Positions 17,128 through 25,795 of a DNA stretch of 64,000 bases are shown here, piece by piece. The DNA is from Mucilaginibacter flavidus (lineage in GTDB: Bacteria; Bacteroidota; Bacteroidia; Sphingobacteriales; Sphingobacteriaceae): assembly GCF_024055575.1 (NCBI RefSeq), contig NZ_JAMXOE010000016.1, forward strand, positions 90,614-154,613, given 5' to 3'. The notes beneath the pieces were generated by a model. The model was not told where the DNA came from, made no database searches, and saw nothing but the letters and a program-made list of their open reading frames with translations. The position numbers were made by a program, and so were the translations under genes. Within the stretch, counting starts at the first letter, position 1; each line of letters begins with the position of its first letter.

Positions 17128-18426
17128 ATGGCCGCTAATTTCCAATTTATAAGCAATTCAAAGCCAACGTTGTTACAGTTGACCACTGTGTCGATTTGCT
17201 TTTTAATGAATATGCTCGACGGTACCAATGTGATGATCATATCTTATACCGCTCCTGCAATCGCAAAGGAATGGACCATTAATCCGCAGTTAATGGGCTT
17301 TGTTTTTAGTGCCGGCTTGTTAGGAATGGCAATCGGTGCCATGTTTCTGGCTCCTTATGCGGACAAGATAGGTCGCTATGCCATGGTACTCATTAGTGTT
17401 GTGCTGATGGGTGCCACTATTTTTTCAACCGCCTATGTACAAAATGCGGTTCAGCTAATATTGCTTCGTATTTTGAGTGGTTTTGGAATAGGGGCTATGC
17501 TGGCAAGCACTGCCACGCTTACTTCGGAATACGCCCCGCCTAAATTAAAAACGTTATGGGTTAGTCTGGTGATGGGAGGGTATCCAATTGGCGCTGTGTT
17601 ATCCGGTTTGGTAGTCGCTTCGTTTTTACCTGCTTATGGCTGGAGGCTTGTTTTCGAATTAGCAGGCGTCGCCACGCTTATAACAATACCGCTCATCATT
17701 TTCTTTTTGGGCGAGTCATTAGATTTTCTTTTTAAAACCCAGCCCCTTAATGCGCTAAAACGGATCAATCTGTTGATGAAGAAAATGCGGATGCCGCTTT
17801 TAGCTGAATTACCGGTTTTAACCGCCGACGACAAACAAAAAAATACAGTTTCCTCATTAATGGTACCTCAACTTAAATGGGCAACACTAAAGTTATGGTT
17901 GGGTATTTTTATGTGCTTTGCTACACTTTATTTTCTGACAAGCTGGATACCCAAGCTGGCGGCTATTACAGGCATGTCTGTATCGCTGGCAATTTATGCA
18001 GGCACTATATTTAATTTAGGTGCGTTTGCCGGAATTGTTACACAGGGATTTTTATCAGCTAAATTCGGCCTCCTGAAAACTATAACCTCATTTTTGTTTT
18101 TCACGGCGTTGTTAATGATTTCATTTAGTTTTTTTTCCCGCCCGGCTGGTATTTTAATTATGATCGGTTTAATAGGATTTGGCATACAGGGCGGCTTTGT
18201 TGGCCTGTATAGTCTCGCGGCCGATTTATATCCTACAAAAATAAGGGCAACTGGTGTAGGCTGGGCTATCGGTTTAGGCCGTGCAGGCGCCATTATCGGG
18301 CCGATTGCCGGTGGGACATTGATAACAGCCGGCATGCATATGTCGGCTACGTTTACTGTATTTTCTGTACCGTTGCTTGTCGGTGCAGCGGCAACATGGT
18401 TTAATTCAACAACTGAAAAAGGATGA
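17128..18426 (+). CDS. MFS transporter, aromatic acid:H+ symporter (AAHS) type
   Basis: A 432-residue, 12-helix major facilitator. The AAHS hallmark around helix 1 (ICFLMNMLDGTNVMIISYTAPAI), with the DGxD-like aspartate, is present, as are the loop 2-3 motif LAPYADKIGRYAMVL and the loop 8-9 region. PcaK, GalT and related family members import 4-hydroxybenzoate, protocatechuate or gallate. It overlaps the dioxygenase start by four bases (ATGA). Import of gallate is the best guess from its neighbours. Confidence 0.88.
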   Translation: MAANFQFISNSKPTLLQLTTVSICFLMNMLDGTNVMIISYTAPAIAKEWTINPQLMGFVFSAGLLGMAIGAMFLAPYADKIGRYAMVLISVVLMGATIFSTAYVQNAVQLILLRILSGFGIGAMLASTATLTSEYAPPKLKTLWVSLVMGGYPIGAVLSGLVVASFLPAYGWRLVFELAGVATLITIPLIIFFLGESLDFLFKTQPLNALKRINLLMKKMRMPLLAELPVLTADDKQKNTVSSLMVPQLKWATLKLWLGIFMCFATLYFLTSWIPKLAAITGMSVSLAIYAGTIFNLGAFAGIVTQGFLSAKFGLLKTITSFLFFTALLMISFSFFSRPAGILIMIGLIGFGIQGGFVGLYSLAADLYPTKIRATGVGWAIGLGRAGAIIGPIAGGTLITAGMHMSATFTVFSVPLLVGAAATWFNSTTEKG

Positions 18427-19379
18427 ACGAGGTAATATGGGATATTGCACATTTGGCACATGTTGAACTTTACACGCCCAAACTAGAGGAAAGCACAAAG
18501 TTCTTTACGGATATTATGGGAATGTCCGTAAGCGGCAGTGAAAATGATTCCATCTATCTGCGTGCTTATGATGATTATGAGTATCATACTTTGAAACTTA
18601 CTGCAAATAAATATCCGGGTATCGGGCATTTCGCATGGCGCGCAAGAAGCCCTGAAGCTTTGGCCAGAAGGGTTGAGGCGATACAGGCGTCTGGTTTAGG
18701 AATTGGATGGACGGAGGGTGACCTTGGTCACGGGCCGGCGTACCGTTTTAAAACGCCAGACGGTCATTTCGTAGAAATTTACTTCGAAACAGTTAAATAT
18801 AAAGCCGGAGAAAATGACCGCTCGGCTCTCAAAAATACAGCAAGCAAATTTCCCGGCCGCGGTATGAATGTAAGGCGAATTGACCATTTAAATCTTTTGG
18901 CTAAAGATATCCCGGCTTTTCTCGATTTTCAATTAAATACTTTAGGGGGCCGCTTAACAGAAATTATACAATTTGATGAAGGGCCCAAGGCATTGTGGTT
19001 TTCGGTAAATTCCAAAAGCTATGAGCTTGCGGTAACTGAAGATCATTCGGGCGCTCGAGGGCGGCTGCACCACCTCACCTTTGCTGCAAACAGCAGGGAA
19101 GAAGTACTGCTGGCAGCGGACATAGCGATTGAAAATGGCATTTTTATAGAAACGGGTCCACATAAACACGCGATTCAGCAAACGTTCTTTCTTTATTTAT
19201 ATGAGCCCGGGGGAAACCGGATAGAAATTGCCAATGCTACGGCCAGGCTGATTTTAGACCCCGATTATAAAACCGTTGTATGGACAAAAGAGGAAAGGGC
19301 AAGAGGGCAGGCCTGGGGCCTGCAAACTGTGAAAAGCTTCCATTTAAGAGGTACGCCATTTATTGAAGATTTAGAATAA
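18423..19379 (+). CDS. Two-domain extradiol dioxygenase, catechol 2,3-dioxygenase (VOC) type
   Basis: A 318-residue type I extradiol ring-cleavage dioxygenase built of two VOC modules. The Fe(II) ligands fall in the C-terminal module at His155 (RIDHLNLL), His216 or 217 (RLHHLTF) and Glu268 (NRIEIAN), almost the same numbering as the 153/214/265 set of XylE. The N-terminal module (IAHLAHVELYTP, DGHFVEIYFE) is intact. It overlaps the transporter gene and is followed by galB, galC and galD. No LigB-type gallate dioxygenase occurs in the cluster, so this enzyme probably does the ring opening. Its exact substrate is open: gallate best fits the downstream genes. Confidence 0.9.
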   Translation: MNEVIWDIAHLAHVELYTPKLEESTKFFTDIMGMSVSGSENDSIYLRAYDDYEYHTLKLTANKYPGIGHFAWRARSPEALARRVEAIQASGLGIGWTEGDLGHGPAYRFKTPDGHFVEIYFETVKYKAGENDRSALKNTASKFPGRGMNVRRIDHLNLLAKDIPAFLDFQLNTLGGRLTEIIQFDEGPKALWFSVNSKSYELAVTEDHSGARGRLHHLTFAANSREEVLLAADIAIENGIFIETGPHKHAIQQTFFLYLYEPGGNRIEIANATARLILDPDYKTVVWTKEERARGQAWGLQTVKSFHLRGTPFIEDLE

Positions 19380-19404
19380 GAAAAGGTGTTAACATTATAT
19401 TTTT

Positions 19405-20124
19405 ATGAGTAAGAAATTATTAGTAGTTGGCGCGCACTCTGCCGATTTTGTCTGGCGGTCCGCCGGTACCGTTGCAAAGTTTGTTGAGCAGGGTGGCGAA
19501 GCCAGGGTTTTGGCCCTGTCTTATGGTGAAAGAGGTGAATCCGGCGAACTTTGGAAAGAAGACCCGGACCGGAGCGAAGAAGATGTAAAAAAAATAAGGC
19601 ACGAACAGGCATTGAAGGCCGCAGAAATTTTGGGGGCCACATTTGAGAGTTTCGACTGGGGCGATTATCCGATGATACTGACCGATGAACGTATTGCGCA
19701 GCTTACCTCCCTTGTACGGGATTTTGAACCCGATGTGATATTAACCCATACAGAAAAAGACCCTTTTAATCCGGACCATCCTTTAGCTTATGTTGCAGTT
19801 CAGCGCGCCAGGTTGTTAGCGGCAGGCGCGGGCGTTGCCAGCGCGTTTAAGAATATTATACCGCCGGCCTGGTATTCGTTTGAACCGCACCAGCCGGAGT
19901 TGTCATCATTTATGCCGGACACCTTTGTTGATATTTCATCGGTAATGGATAAAAAAATTGCTGCTATGGATTGTATGGGCGCCCAAAATTATTTGAAATC
20001 CTATTACACAGAATTGGCATCCCGCAGGGGTAACCATGCACGGAGAATATCAGGAAAGCAAGGGGTAAAGTTTGCAGAGGCGCACCAAAGTATGGTACCA
20101 AGGGTATTGGATAACATTTCATAA
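19405..20124 (+). CDS. galB: 4-oxalomesaconate hydratase, GalB (PIG-L fold)
   Basis: A 239-residue zinc enzyme of the PIG-L/LmbE deacetylase fold. Pseudomonas GalB belongs to this family and hydrates 4-oxalomesaconate (4-carboxy-2-hydroxymuconate) to 4-carboxy-4-hydroxy-2-oxoadipate. Diagnostic sequence includes VVGAHSADFVWRSAGT near the N-terminus, SYGERGESGELWKE, and LTHTEKDPFNPDHPLAY with further metal-binding histidines. GAHSADF replaces the AHPDD of ordinary deacetylases, which points to GalB. Genes for the next and previous pathway steps lie alongside. Confidence 0.88.
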   Translation: MSKKLLVVGAHSADFVWRSAGTVAKFVEQGGEARVLALSYGERGESGELWKEDPDRSEEDVKKIRHEQALKAAEILGATFESFDWGDYPMILTDERIAQLTSLVRDFEPDVILTHTEKDPFNPDHPLAYVAVQRARLLAAGAGVASAFKNIIPPAWYSFEPHQPELSSFMPDTFVDISSVMDKKIAAMDCMGAQNYLKSYYTELASRRGNHARRISGKQGVKFAEAHQSMVPRVLDNIS

Positions 20125-20140
20125 AAAAGAAAACCAGATC

Positions 20141-20770
20141 ATGACCGTAACAAAGGAGATAATTTCGGCTATAGGTAAATTCTCGTCTGCAACTTTGCAT
20201 GAAGCAATGGGAAAATTCGGCGACCTTCCTTATGGCATCAAGCCGATCAGCCACAAAATGAAAGTTTGCGGAACTGCATACACCGTAAAAACAATTCCAT
20301 GCGACAATACGATCCTGCACCGAGCCTATGCCTATGCCAAACCGGGTGATGTTTTGGTGGTCGACTGTTCCGGTTATTATGAAGCCGGGTATTGGGGAGA
20401 TTTGATGAGCCTCGGGGCAAAAACTAAGGGTTTGGCGGGTTTAGTAATAGATGGTTGTGTTAGGGATGCCGACGATATTGAAGCGATGGGTTTCCCAGTT
20501 TTCAGCAGGGGCCTTTGTATAAAAGGAACCGGGAAGCATGGTGATGGGACTTTAAACGAACCCATTATACTTGGAAGCTGCTTTGTAAACCCAGGTGATA
20601 TTATCGTAGGAGACCGTGACGGCGTTGTAGTAGTTCCACATGAACAAGCACAGGATGTAATTGAAAAGGCCACAGCAAGAGAAATGAAAGAAGCTAATGT
20701 GCGCAAGGAACTGCTGGAAGGCAAAACTTCACTGCAGATTTATGGCTGGGATAAAAAATTCGGATTTTAA
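20141..20770 (+). CDS. galC: 4-carboxy-4-hydroxy-2-oxoadipate aldolase, GalC/LigK (RraA fold)
   Basis: About 209 residues from the ATG at 20141; a longer frame from 20072 overlaps galB and lacks family sequence, so it was rejected. The RraA-like aldolase signatures include ATLHEAMGKFG, the active-site GYWGDLMSLGAKTKGLAGLVIDGCVRD and the metal-binding PGDIIVGDRDGVVVVP. The enzyme cleaves its substrate to pyruvate and oxaloacetate, the last step of the gallate and protocatechuate-4,5 pathways. It is 16 bp after galB and 8 bp before the oxidoreductase gene. Confidence 0.88.
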   Translation: MTVTKEIISAIGKFSSATLHEAMGKFGDLPYGIKPISHKMKVCGTAYTVKTIPCDNTILHRAYAYAKPGDVLVVDCSGYYEAGYWGDLMSLGAKTKGLAGLVIDGCVRDADDIEAMGFPVFSRGLCIKGTGKHGDGTLNEPIILGSCFVNPGDIIVGDRDGVVVVPHEQAQDVIEKATAREMKEANVRKELLEGKTSLQIYGWDKKFGF

Positions 20771-20778
20771 TATTGGAC

Positions 20779-21543
20779 ATGAATATAGCAGTTTTGGGTT
20801 TAGGCGAGGCAGGCAGTCATTTTGCGAATGGCCTAGCAAAACTTGGTTTTAACGTATTTGGCTGGGACCCAATTCCTAAACGGGTATTGCACAAGTCTGT
20901 TAATTTTGCAAAAAGCAACCTGGAAGCAGCCCAAAATGCCGACATCATTTTCAGCGTTAACCTTACTTCGGTTTCTGAAGAAGTAGCCACAGAGGTGCTG
21001 CCATGTTTAAACGAGAAAAAAATATATGCAGAATTAAATACCTCTTCTCCTGGCAAGAAGCAGATTATTTACGAAAACCTAAGAACTACAGGTATACAAT
21101 TTGCCGATGTAGCAATTATGGCCCCTGTACCACCCAAAGGAATTTTTACCCCAATGCTGACCTCCGGACCTGGCGCTATTCCATTAGCTGATATTATGCA
21201 GCCATTTGGTCTCTCAATTATACCTGTTGATGGTAATGTCGGACAGGCAGCGCTTTTAAAACTATTGCGATCTATAGTTTACAAGGGAATAGCAGCAGTG
21301 ATTTGCGAAGCAATGGATGCAGGAATGCTGTTCGGTCAGGAAAAATATATCCGGGAACAGATCTGTTCTATAATCGGCGGGCAGGATGAACTGATTGACC
21401 GTTTTGTAGAAGGTAGCCGGACCCACGCTATCCGGCGGATACATGAAATGGATGCCGTGGTAGAAATGTTAATGAATAAAGGAATAAACCCGGTAATGAG
21501 CGAAGCAACTAAAGAAAACCTTCAAAAATTAGCCGGGAGCTAA
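20779..21543 (+). CDS. NAD(P)-dependent oxidoreductase, 6-PGDH-like with DUF1932
   Basis: About 254 residues from the ATG at 20779; a TTG two codons upstream is a weaker start. An N-terminal Rossmann motif, AVLGLGEAGSHFANGL, belongs to the 3-hydroxyisobutyrate/6-phosphogluconate dehydrogenase family, with IMAPVPPKG near residue 110. The C-terminal helical domain resembles DUF1932, including the catalytic-type lysine in LLKLLRSIVYKG. It lies between galC and galD with short gaps, so it serves the pathway, but no dehydrogenase is needed for gallate itself. It might oxidise a semialdehyde from another catechol or reduce a by-product. Confidence 0.8.
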   Translation: MNIAVLGLGEAGSHFANGLAKLGFNVFGWDPIPKRVLHKSVNFAKSNLEAAQNADIIFSVNLTSVSEEVATEVLPCLNEKKIYAELNTSSPGKKQIIYENLRTTGIQFADVAIMAPVPPKGIFTPMLTSGPGAIPLADIMQPFGLSIIPVDGNVGQAALLKLLRSIVYKGIAAVICEAMDAGMLFGQEKYIREQICSIIGGQDELIDRFVEGSRTHAIRRIHEMDAVVEMLMNKGINPVMSEATKENLQKLAGS

Positions 21544-21553
21544 ATTTACAAAT

Positions 21554-22651
21554 ATGCAAACTGCTATACCTTATATGCAACTCAGGGGCGGTAGCTCCAA
21601 AGGGCTGTTTTTTGAAGCACGGGACCTCCCGGACGATCAAGCATTACGTAACAGGGTTTTAATAGCCGCTATGGAAGGTGTCGGGTGTGGCGACCCAAGG
21701 CAAATTGACGGCCTGGGAGGCGGGTATTCTTTGACGAGCAAGGTCGCTGTTATTAGTCCCTCGAAATTAAAGGACGCTGACCTTGAATACCTTTTTTTGC
21801 AGGTTGAAATTGGTAAGGGCAAAGTTTCGACGGTGCAAACCTGCGGTAATATTCTGGCAGGTGTAGTTCCTTTTGCTATAGAGTCCGGTATGATACCTGC
21901 TCAGGACGGCCTTACCACCGCCCGTGTAAATATGCTGAATACAGGGGGTATTTGCGAAATATTGGTGGAGACACCAAATTTTAAGGTTGAGTATGCCGGC
22001 AATGCAAAGGTTGACGGTGTACCCGGCACCGCTGCGCCGGTAATCTGCAATTATTTAGAGATCGAAGGTTCTACTTGTGGGTCATTATATCCAACAGGGA
22101 ACATAATAGACGAAATAAACGGGATAAAATTAACCTGCATAGACAATGGGATGCCGGTAGTCCTTCTGGTTGCCAGTGACTTTGGGATAACTGGGTACGA
22201 ATCCAATTCTGATTTAGACAGGAACGAAAGCTTAAAAGAACAACTCGAAGACATCAGGTTAAAAATTGGCCCAATTATGAACCTTGGAGACGTTAAATCA
22301 AAAACAATACCCAAAATGTGCCTTATATCCGCCCCGCAATCGAATGGGTTAATAAATACGCGGATGTTTATACCGCATGTTTGCCATGAAGCCATTGGGG
22401 TACTTGCGGCAATCTCGGTTGCAACTGCCTGTGTTTCTCAGGGTAATGTTGTTCACCGTGTTATAACAGCTCCCGATTCAGATATTAAAAAGTTATCTAT
22501 CGAGCACCCGTCAGGCGAACTAACTGTAACGTTAGACTATGACTGTAATGCTGATGGTAAAATAACCATCAAACGTTCCGGGGTGATGCGGACGGTCAGG
22601 CTACTGAGTAAAGGAGAAGTTTTTATTCCTGATTTGGCTTTTTTATCGTAA
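21554..22651 (+). CDS. galD: 4-oxalomesaconate tautomerase, GalD (PrpF family)
   Basis: A 365-residue PrpF-fold isomerase. It opens with the family's MQLRGGSSKGLFFEARDLP and continues with QIDGLGGGYSLTSKVAVI, VQTCGNILAGVVPFAIE and GTAAPVICNYLE. In the gallate pathway GalD interconverts the keto and enol forms of 4-oxalomesaconate before GalB acts. It is the last gene of the nine-gene operon; no clear intrinsic terminator was seen in the 260 bp that follow. The assignment over ordinary PrpF rests on the adjacent galB and galC genes. Confidence 0.87.
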   Translation: MQTAIPYMQLRGGSSKGLFFEARDLPDDQALRNRVLIAAMEGVGCGDPRQIDGLGGGYSLTSKVAVISPSKLKDADLEYLFLQVEIGKGKVSTVQTCGNILAGVVPFAIESGMIPAQDGLTTARVNMLNTGGICEILVETPNFKVEYAGNAKVDGVPGTAAPVICNYLEIEGSTCGSLYPTGNIIDEINGIKLTCIDNGMPVVLLVASDFGITGYESNSDLDRNESLKEQLEDIRLKIGPIMNLGDVKSKTIPKMCLISAPQSNGLINTRMFIPHVCHEAIGVLAAISVATACVSQGNVVHRVITAPDSDIKKLSIEHPSGELTVTLDYDCNADGKITIKRSGVMRTVRLLSKGEVFIPDLAFLS

Positions 22652-22911
22652 AGTTTAGACTTACTGACCGACAACTTTCGAAGGCTGAGCATAGTTATTT
22701 TATCGAACTTTGATTATCTTAAACTACTGACGTTAAACTATATAATCCATTTTATTGTATTAATCATCCATGCTCCCTTTTATTCGAAATCCTAAGTTCA
22801 ACCAATCTCGAACACTTAATATCGGGTTAATTTGATACAAAATATTGGAGTTTACAAGCTTGCTTTAATCAATAAAACCGTGCGTGTTCAAGCTTTGCTT
22901 GAAGGTTATTT

Positions 22912-23094
22912 ATGCCTAAAAATGAACTGGTGGTAATTTGCTATCTCGCTGAAGTTATCGGCGCAATTTTCCTTATTCTTGGATAAAGCTCAGGGCTTAA
23001 CATCGCAGCTGTTGCAATCATTGTTTTATTCGCCTTCCTCATTTCAGGAGCATGGCTCCTTATGATCGGCATCTACGAAGACCGGGCTAAGTGA
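22912..23094 (+). pseudogene. Small two-helix membrane protein with an internal TAA
   Basis: An in-frame sequence of 61 codons reads MPKNELVVICYLAEVIGAIF, then LILG, a TAA at 22984-22986, and on through SSGLNIAAVAIIVLFAF to GIYEDRAK and a TGA. Both halves are hydrophobic and together give two membrane helices and a charged C-terminus. The stop sits in the turn between them. No family is recognised. It may be a small gene knocked out by one base change; the rest of 22652-22911 shows nothing coding. Confidence 0.4.
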
Positions 23095-23158
23095 ATAACA
23101 ATCCTCCACGCTTCCGCACGCCTGCCGCCTGGGCTTAAATTAACGAAAACAAAAAAAC

Positions 23159-23222
23159 TCAAATCTTCCGACTGGATGCTTTTGACCTTAAGAAGTAGCC
23201 CCAACAGGACTAAAGTCGAACC
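23159..23222 (-). other. Degenerate terminator plus tRNA-3'-end-like relic (copy 1)
   Basis: The run CAAATCTTCCGACT, then a T-rich stretch, then GTAGCCCC and GTCGAACC, resembles a decayed tRNA terminator followed by the complement of a tRNA 3' end. A related sequence lies at 24563-24622, on the other side of the MetX-like pseudogene. Such duplicated tRNA ends are the usual scars of integrative elements. The match is imperfect. No gene is seen between 23223 and 23448. Confidence 0.35.
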
Positions 23223-23448
23223 GCTTGGCAGAAAGCATCAGGCTTTTATCTTCTATTATTTAGATGATTCAAGCCCAGTCAGGGGACTTTCCAAAAATAG
23301 AAAGTTAATTCGGCCTATAGTCGGTGTTTTCACCGCACTATTCAAACATTAAAAAAGGCCTCAAATCTTGCGGGTGGGACTCGGTTTAATTGAATATATT
23401 TCTTAAGTTCACGATAATTTATTACCAAAAAAATCTCCTTAAAAATAC

Positions 23449-24528
23449 ATGAAGAAGTTGTTCCTGTTACTTTTTATATCCCATAGGTTATTCGCGCAAG
23501 GCAATCATACTGACGGGGCAGTCAAGCATGAGTATGTTATAAATAATTTTAAAACCGAAAGTGGTATTGTATTACCACAGGCGCAAATTATTTATGGCAC
23601 TTACGGTCATCTGAATGCCAAGCATGATAACGTGGTGTTACTGCCCTCGCATTATATGGCCGACTATCACGGTTATGAGTGGCTGATAGGGCCGGGCAAG
23701 GCGTTGGATACCAGCAAACTTTTCCTGGTCGCAAGCGAGCTTTTTGGGAACGGGCGATCTTCTTCGCCCAGTAATACGCCCGAACCTTACCATGGCCCGC
23801 GTTTCCCGGTAATGACCATACGCGATAATGTGGAAGCGGTGCACCGCCTTTTAACCGAAGAATTAAAAATAACCCATTTACGCGCGCTCATCGGTTTTTA
23901 GATGGGGGCACAGCAGGCATTCCAATGGGCAGTGAGTTACCCGCAGTTTTGCGATCATATTGTCGCCACCTCGGGTACTGCTAAGACTTATGGGCATGGC
24001 ATGGTGCGCTTGGAGGGGCAGATAGCAGCTTTAACAGCCGATGACGCATTCCAGAATGGCGATTATAAAACGGAACCTCAAAAAGGGATAGAGGCCTTTG
24101 CAGTGGTATGGACAGGATGGCTCTATTCGCAGGAATGGTGGAGAAAAGAACTGTGGCGCGATCCGGCAAAGCCAAACCTGACCCTCGAACAGGTGCTGAA
24201 TGATTACAGGAAAAACTTTATCCCCGGTGCCGATGCGAACGACCTGATCTTACAAATGCGCACCTGGGAGCACCATGACGTGGGCGCGACACCGGGTTTT
24301 AACGGCGACGTGACCAAAGCGCTAGCCTCTATTAAAACGCCTATCTTGTACATGCCCTCGGCAACTGACCTTTATTTCCCGGTAGGTGATGCGCAATTTG
24401 AGGCCGCTTACATACCCGGTGTTGTGTTGTTGCCAATTCCCTCTCTATGGGGGCATACCGCCGGTGCAGGCAGCAGCCCTGCGGATGAGAAATTTTTAAA
24501 TGATCGCATTAGCAAATTTCTGAAATGA
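23449..24528 (+). pseudogene. MetX-like (homoserine O-acetyltransferase family) exported hydrolase, TAG at the catalytic serine
   Basis: A continuous 360-codon frame encodes a signal peptide (LFLLLFISHRLFA) and a full alpha/beta hydrolase of the MetX family. Recognisable blocks are IIYGTYGHLNAKHDNVVLLPSH, FLVASELFGNGRSSSPSNTP, and the later triad region LYMPSATDLYFPVGD with the His in LWGHTAGAG. The nucleophile elbow should read G-F-S-M-G, but the serine codon is TAG (23899-23901): GGT TTT TAG ATG GGG. Everything else is intact. Restart at the ATG right after the stop would give a protein with no nucleophile. Inactivation by one base change is likeliest; suppression of TAG is not supported by other genes here. 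Confidence 0.85.
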
Positions 24529-24562
24529 AATAAATCTGGCAATTAACTTCAAGATAAAAGGT

Positions 24563-24622
24563 CCAAATCTTTCGACTTGAGATTTTTTATTTTCTGGTAG
24601 CCCATAGGGGAAGCATTTCGAA
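24563..24622 (-). other. Degenerate terminator plus tRNA-3'-end-like relic (copy 2)
   Basis: AAATCT and AGATTT form a short hairpin followed by a T-rich tract, then GGTAGCCCATAGGGG and TTCGAAC, the order seen when a tRNA and its terminator are read from the other strand. It resembles copy 1 at 23159. The remaining bases from 24623 to 24949 hold nothing recognisable. Confidence 0.4.
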
Positions 24623-24949
24623 CTTTTTCATAAGGGATTTAAGGCGATTAGCTCATCCATAAGAATTGATAAACGGAATGTAAATATCTATTAGTGAGAT
24701 GGTTTGTCGTCATCGCAAATTATTGACCTATTCAACCTTTGAATTTTCTACTTTTTTTGCTTAACATAATGTTAAAAAACGCCCTTCGTAAAATTGTATC
24801 TTAAAATTTATCGGCGAAGAGTTTAAGTCAGTTTGATGGTTATACAATTTGTGGATCAATTTTTTTTCAGTCAGGAAAAAGAAAATGCATTACTTTCGGG
24901 TCAAAAACCAGCAACAGCGCCGAATTGGCGGCATTAACACCCTCAGCTT

Positions 24950-25628
24950 TCAATGCGTACCAAGTACAATAAAAGGGCTTTGTGCCTTTTCAGGTATGTG
25001 GGCAAATGAAAGGTTGTTTTCAGTTTGCCAGAACTTTAAAAGATCCCTCTGGGTCACATTGTAGTTAATATCCTTGCTATCTAACCTTATTTTAACCCTG
25101 TATGAGGTAATGGCTGTTGTGGGATACTCAAACAGGCTAACACGGGTATCAAAACCAACATCGCCGACCTCGTTTTCACCGACCTTGAAAGTTATAGGAT
25201 ATACGAGTTCTGATGCAGCAACAGTAAGACGATTCTGACTATTACTGTTCAAAAAAGTTATGCTGGGTTGATCCATCATCGCCGAGGTAAAAATAGTCTT
25301 AGCTGCAAAACATCAAGCGAGAAATCCCATAAGCATATAAGGAAGTTGTCTTTGAGTCTTCATTTGCCCCGTATGGACAGAGGTAACTTTGGATATCAAC
25401 AGACGGCTGTTTAAAATGGAATATAATTGGTAATGGTATTGCTTTTTTAATGCCGGTCAATGTGACTTCTAATTCGTTAATGCCGGGAGCTATTTTAAAG
25501 ATCTTCACTTGGCGCACAAATTTCGCATCCGTCCCTTCTATTTCTACTTTTAATTTTCCAACCTGGTACGACTGAGCACTAACAAATCCTGGCATTAAAA
25601 TGATAATAAATAATAATATTTTCTTCAT
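24950..25628 (-). pseudogene. N-terminal remnant of a glycoside hydrolase (GH36-like), frameshifted and truncated
   Basis: Two frames form one degraded gene. The first (25299-25628) starts with a signal peptide (KILLFIIILMPGFVSA) and a beta-rich domain (YQVGKLKVEIEGTDAKFVRQV). After a frameshift near 25300 the second (24950-25279) resumes with SITFLNSNSQNRLTVAASE and ends at PEKAQSPFIVLGTH, where the catalytic barrel should begin. The layout recalls the N-terminal beta-sandwich of alpha-galactosidase-like enzymes, but the family call is uncertain. The whole catalytic part is missing. Confidence 0.45.
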
Positions 25629-25795
25629 GGATAGAGTTATAGTTTATACGATCAATAATTCTTTTTTTATTTCCGCACTACGCGCTGTTTATCACTAATT
25701 ATCACTAAAAGGTTGTAATTGTTTTGACTCGCTGAAATATATAAACTTTACTAATATCACCCTATAAAAGATTCTTCGCTTTTGAACTTAATTAA

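Noticed and set aside
20072..20140. Longer N-terminus for the GalC aldolase
   Set aside because: The extra 23 codons overlap galB in another frame and are unlike the family; the ATG at 20141 starts directly on conserved sequence.
23899..23901. TAG as pyrrolysine or programmed readthrough
   Set aside because: Relatives need serine here, no suppressor is visible in the window, and other genes nearby carry TAA at unrelated residues; mutation is simpler.
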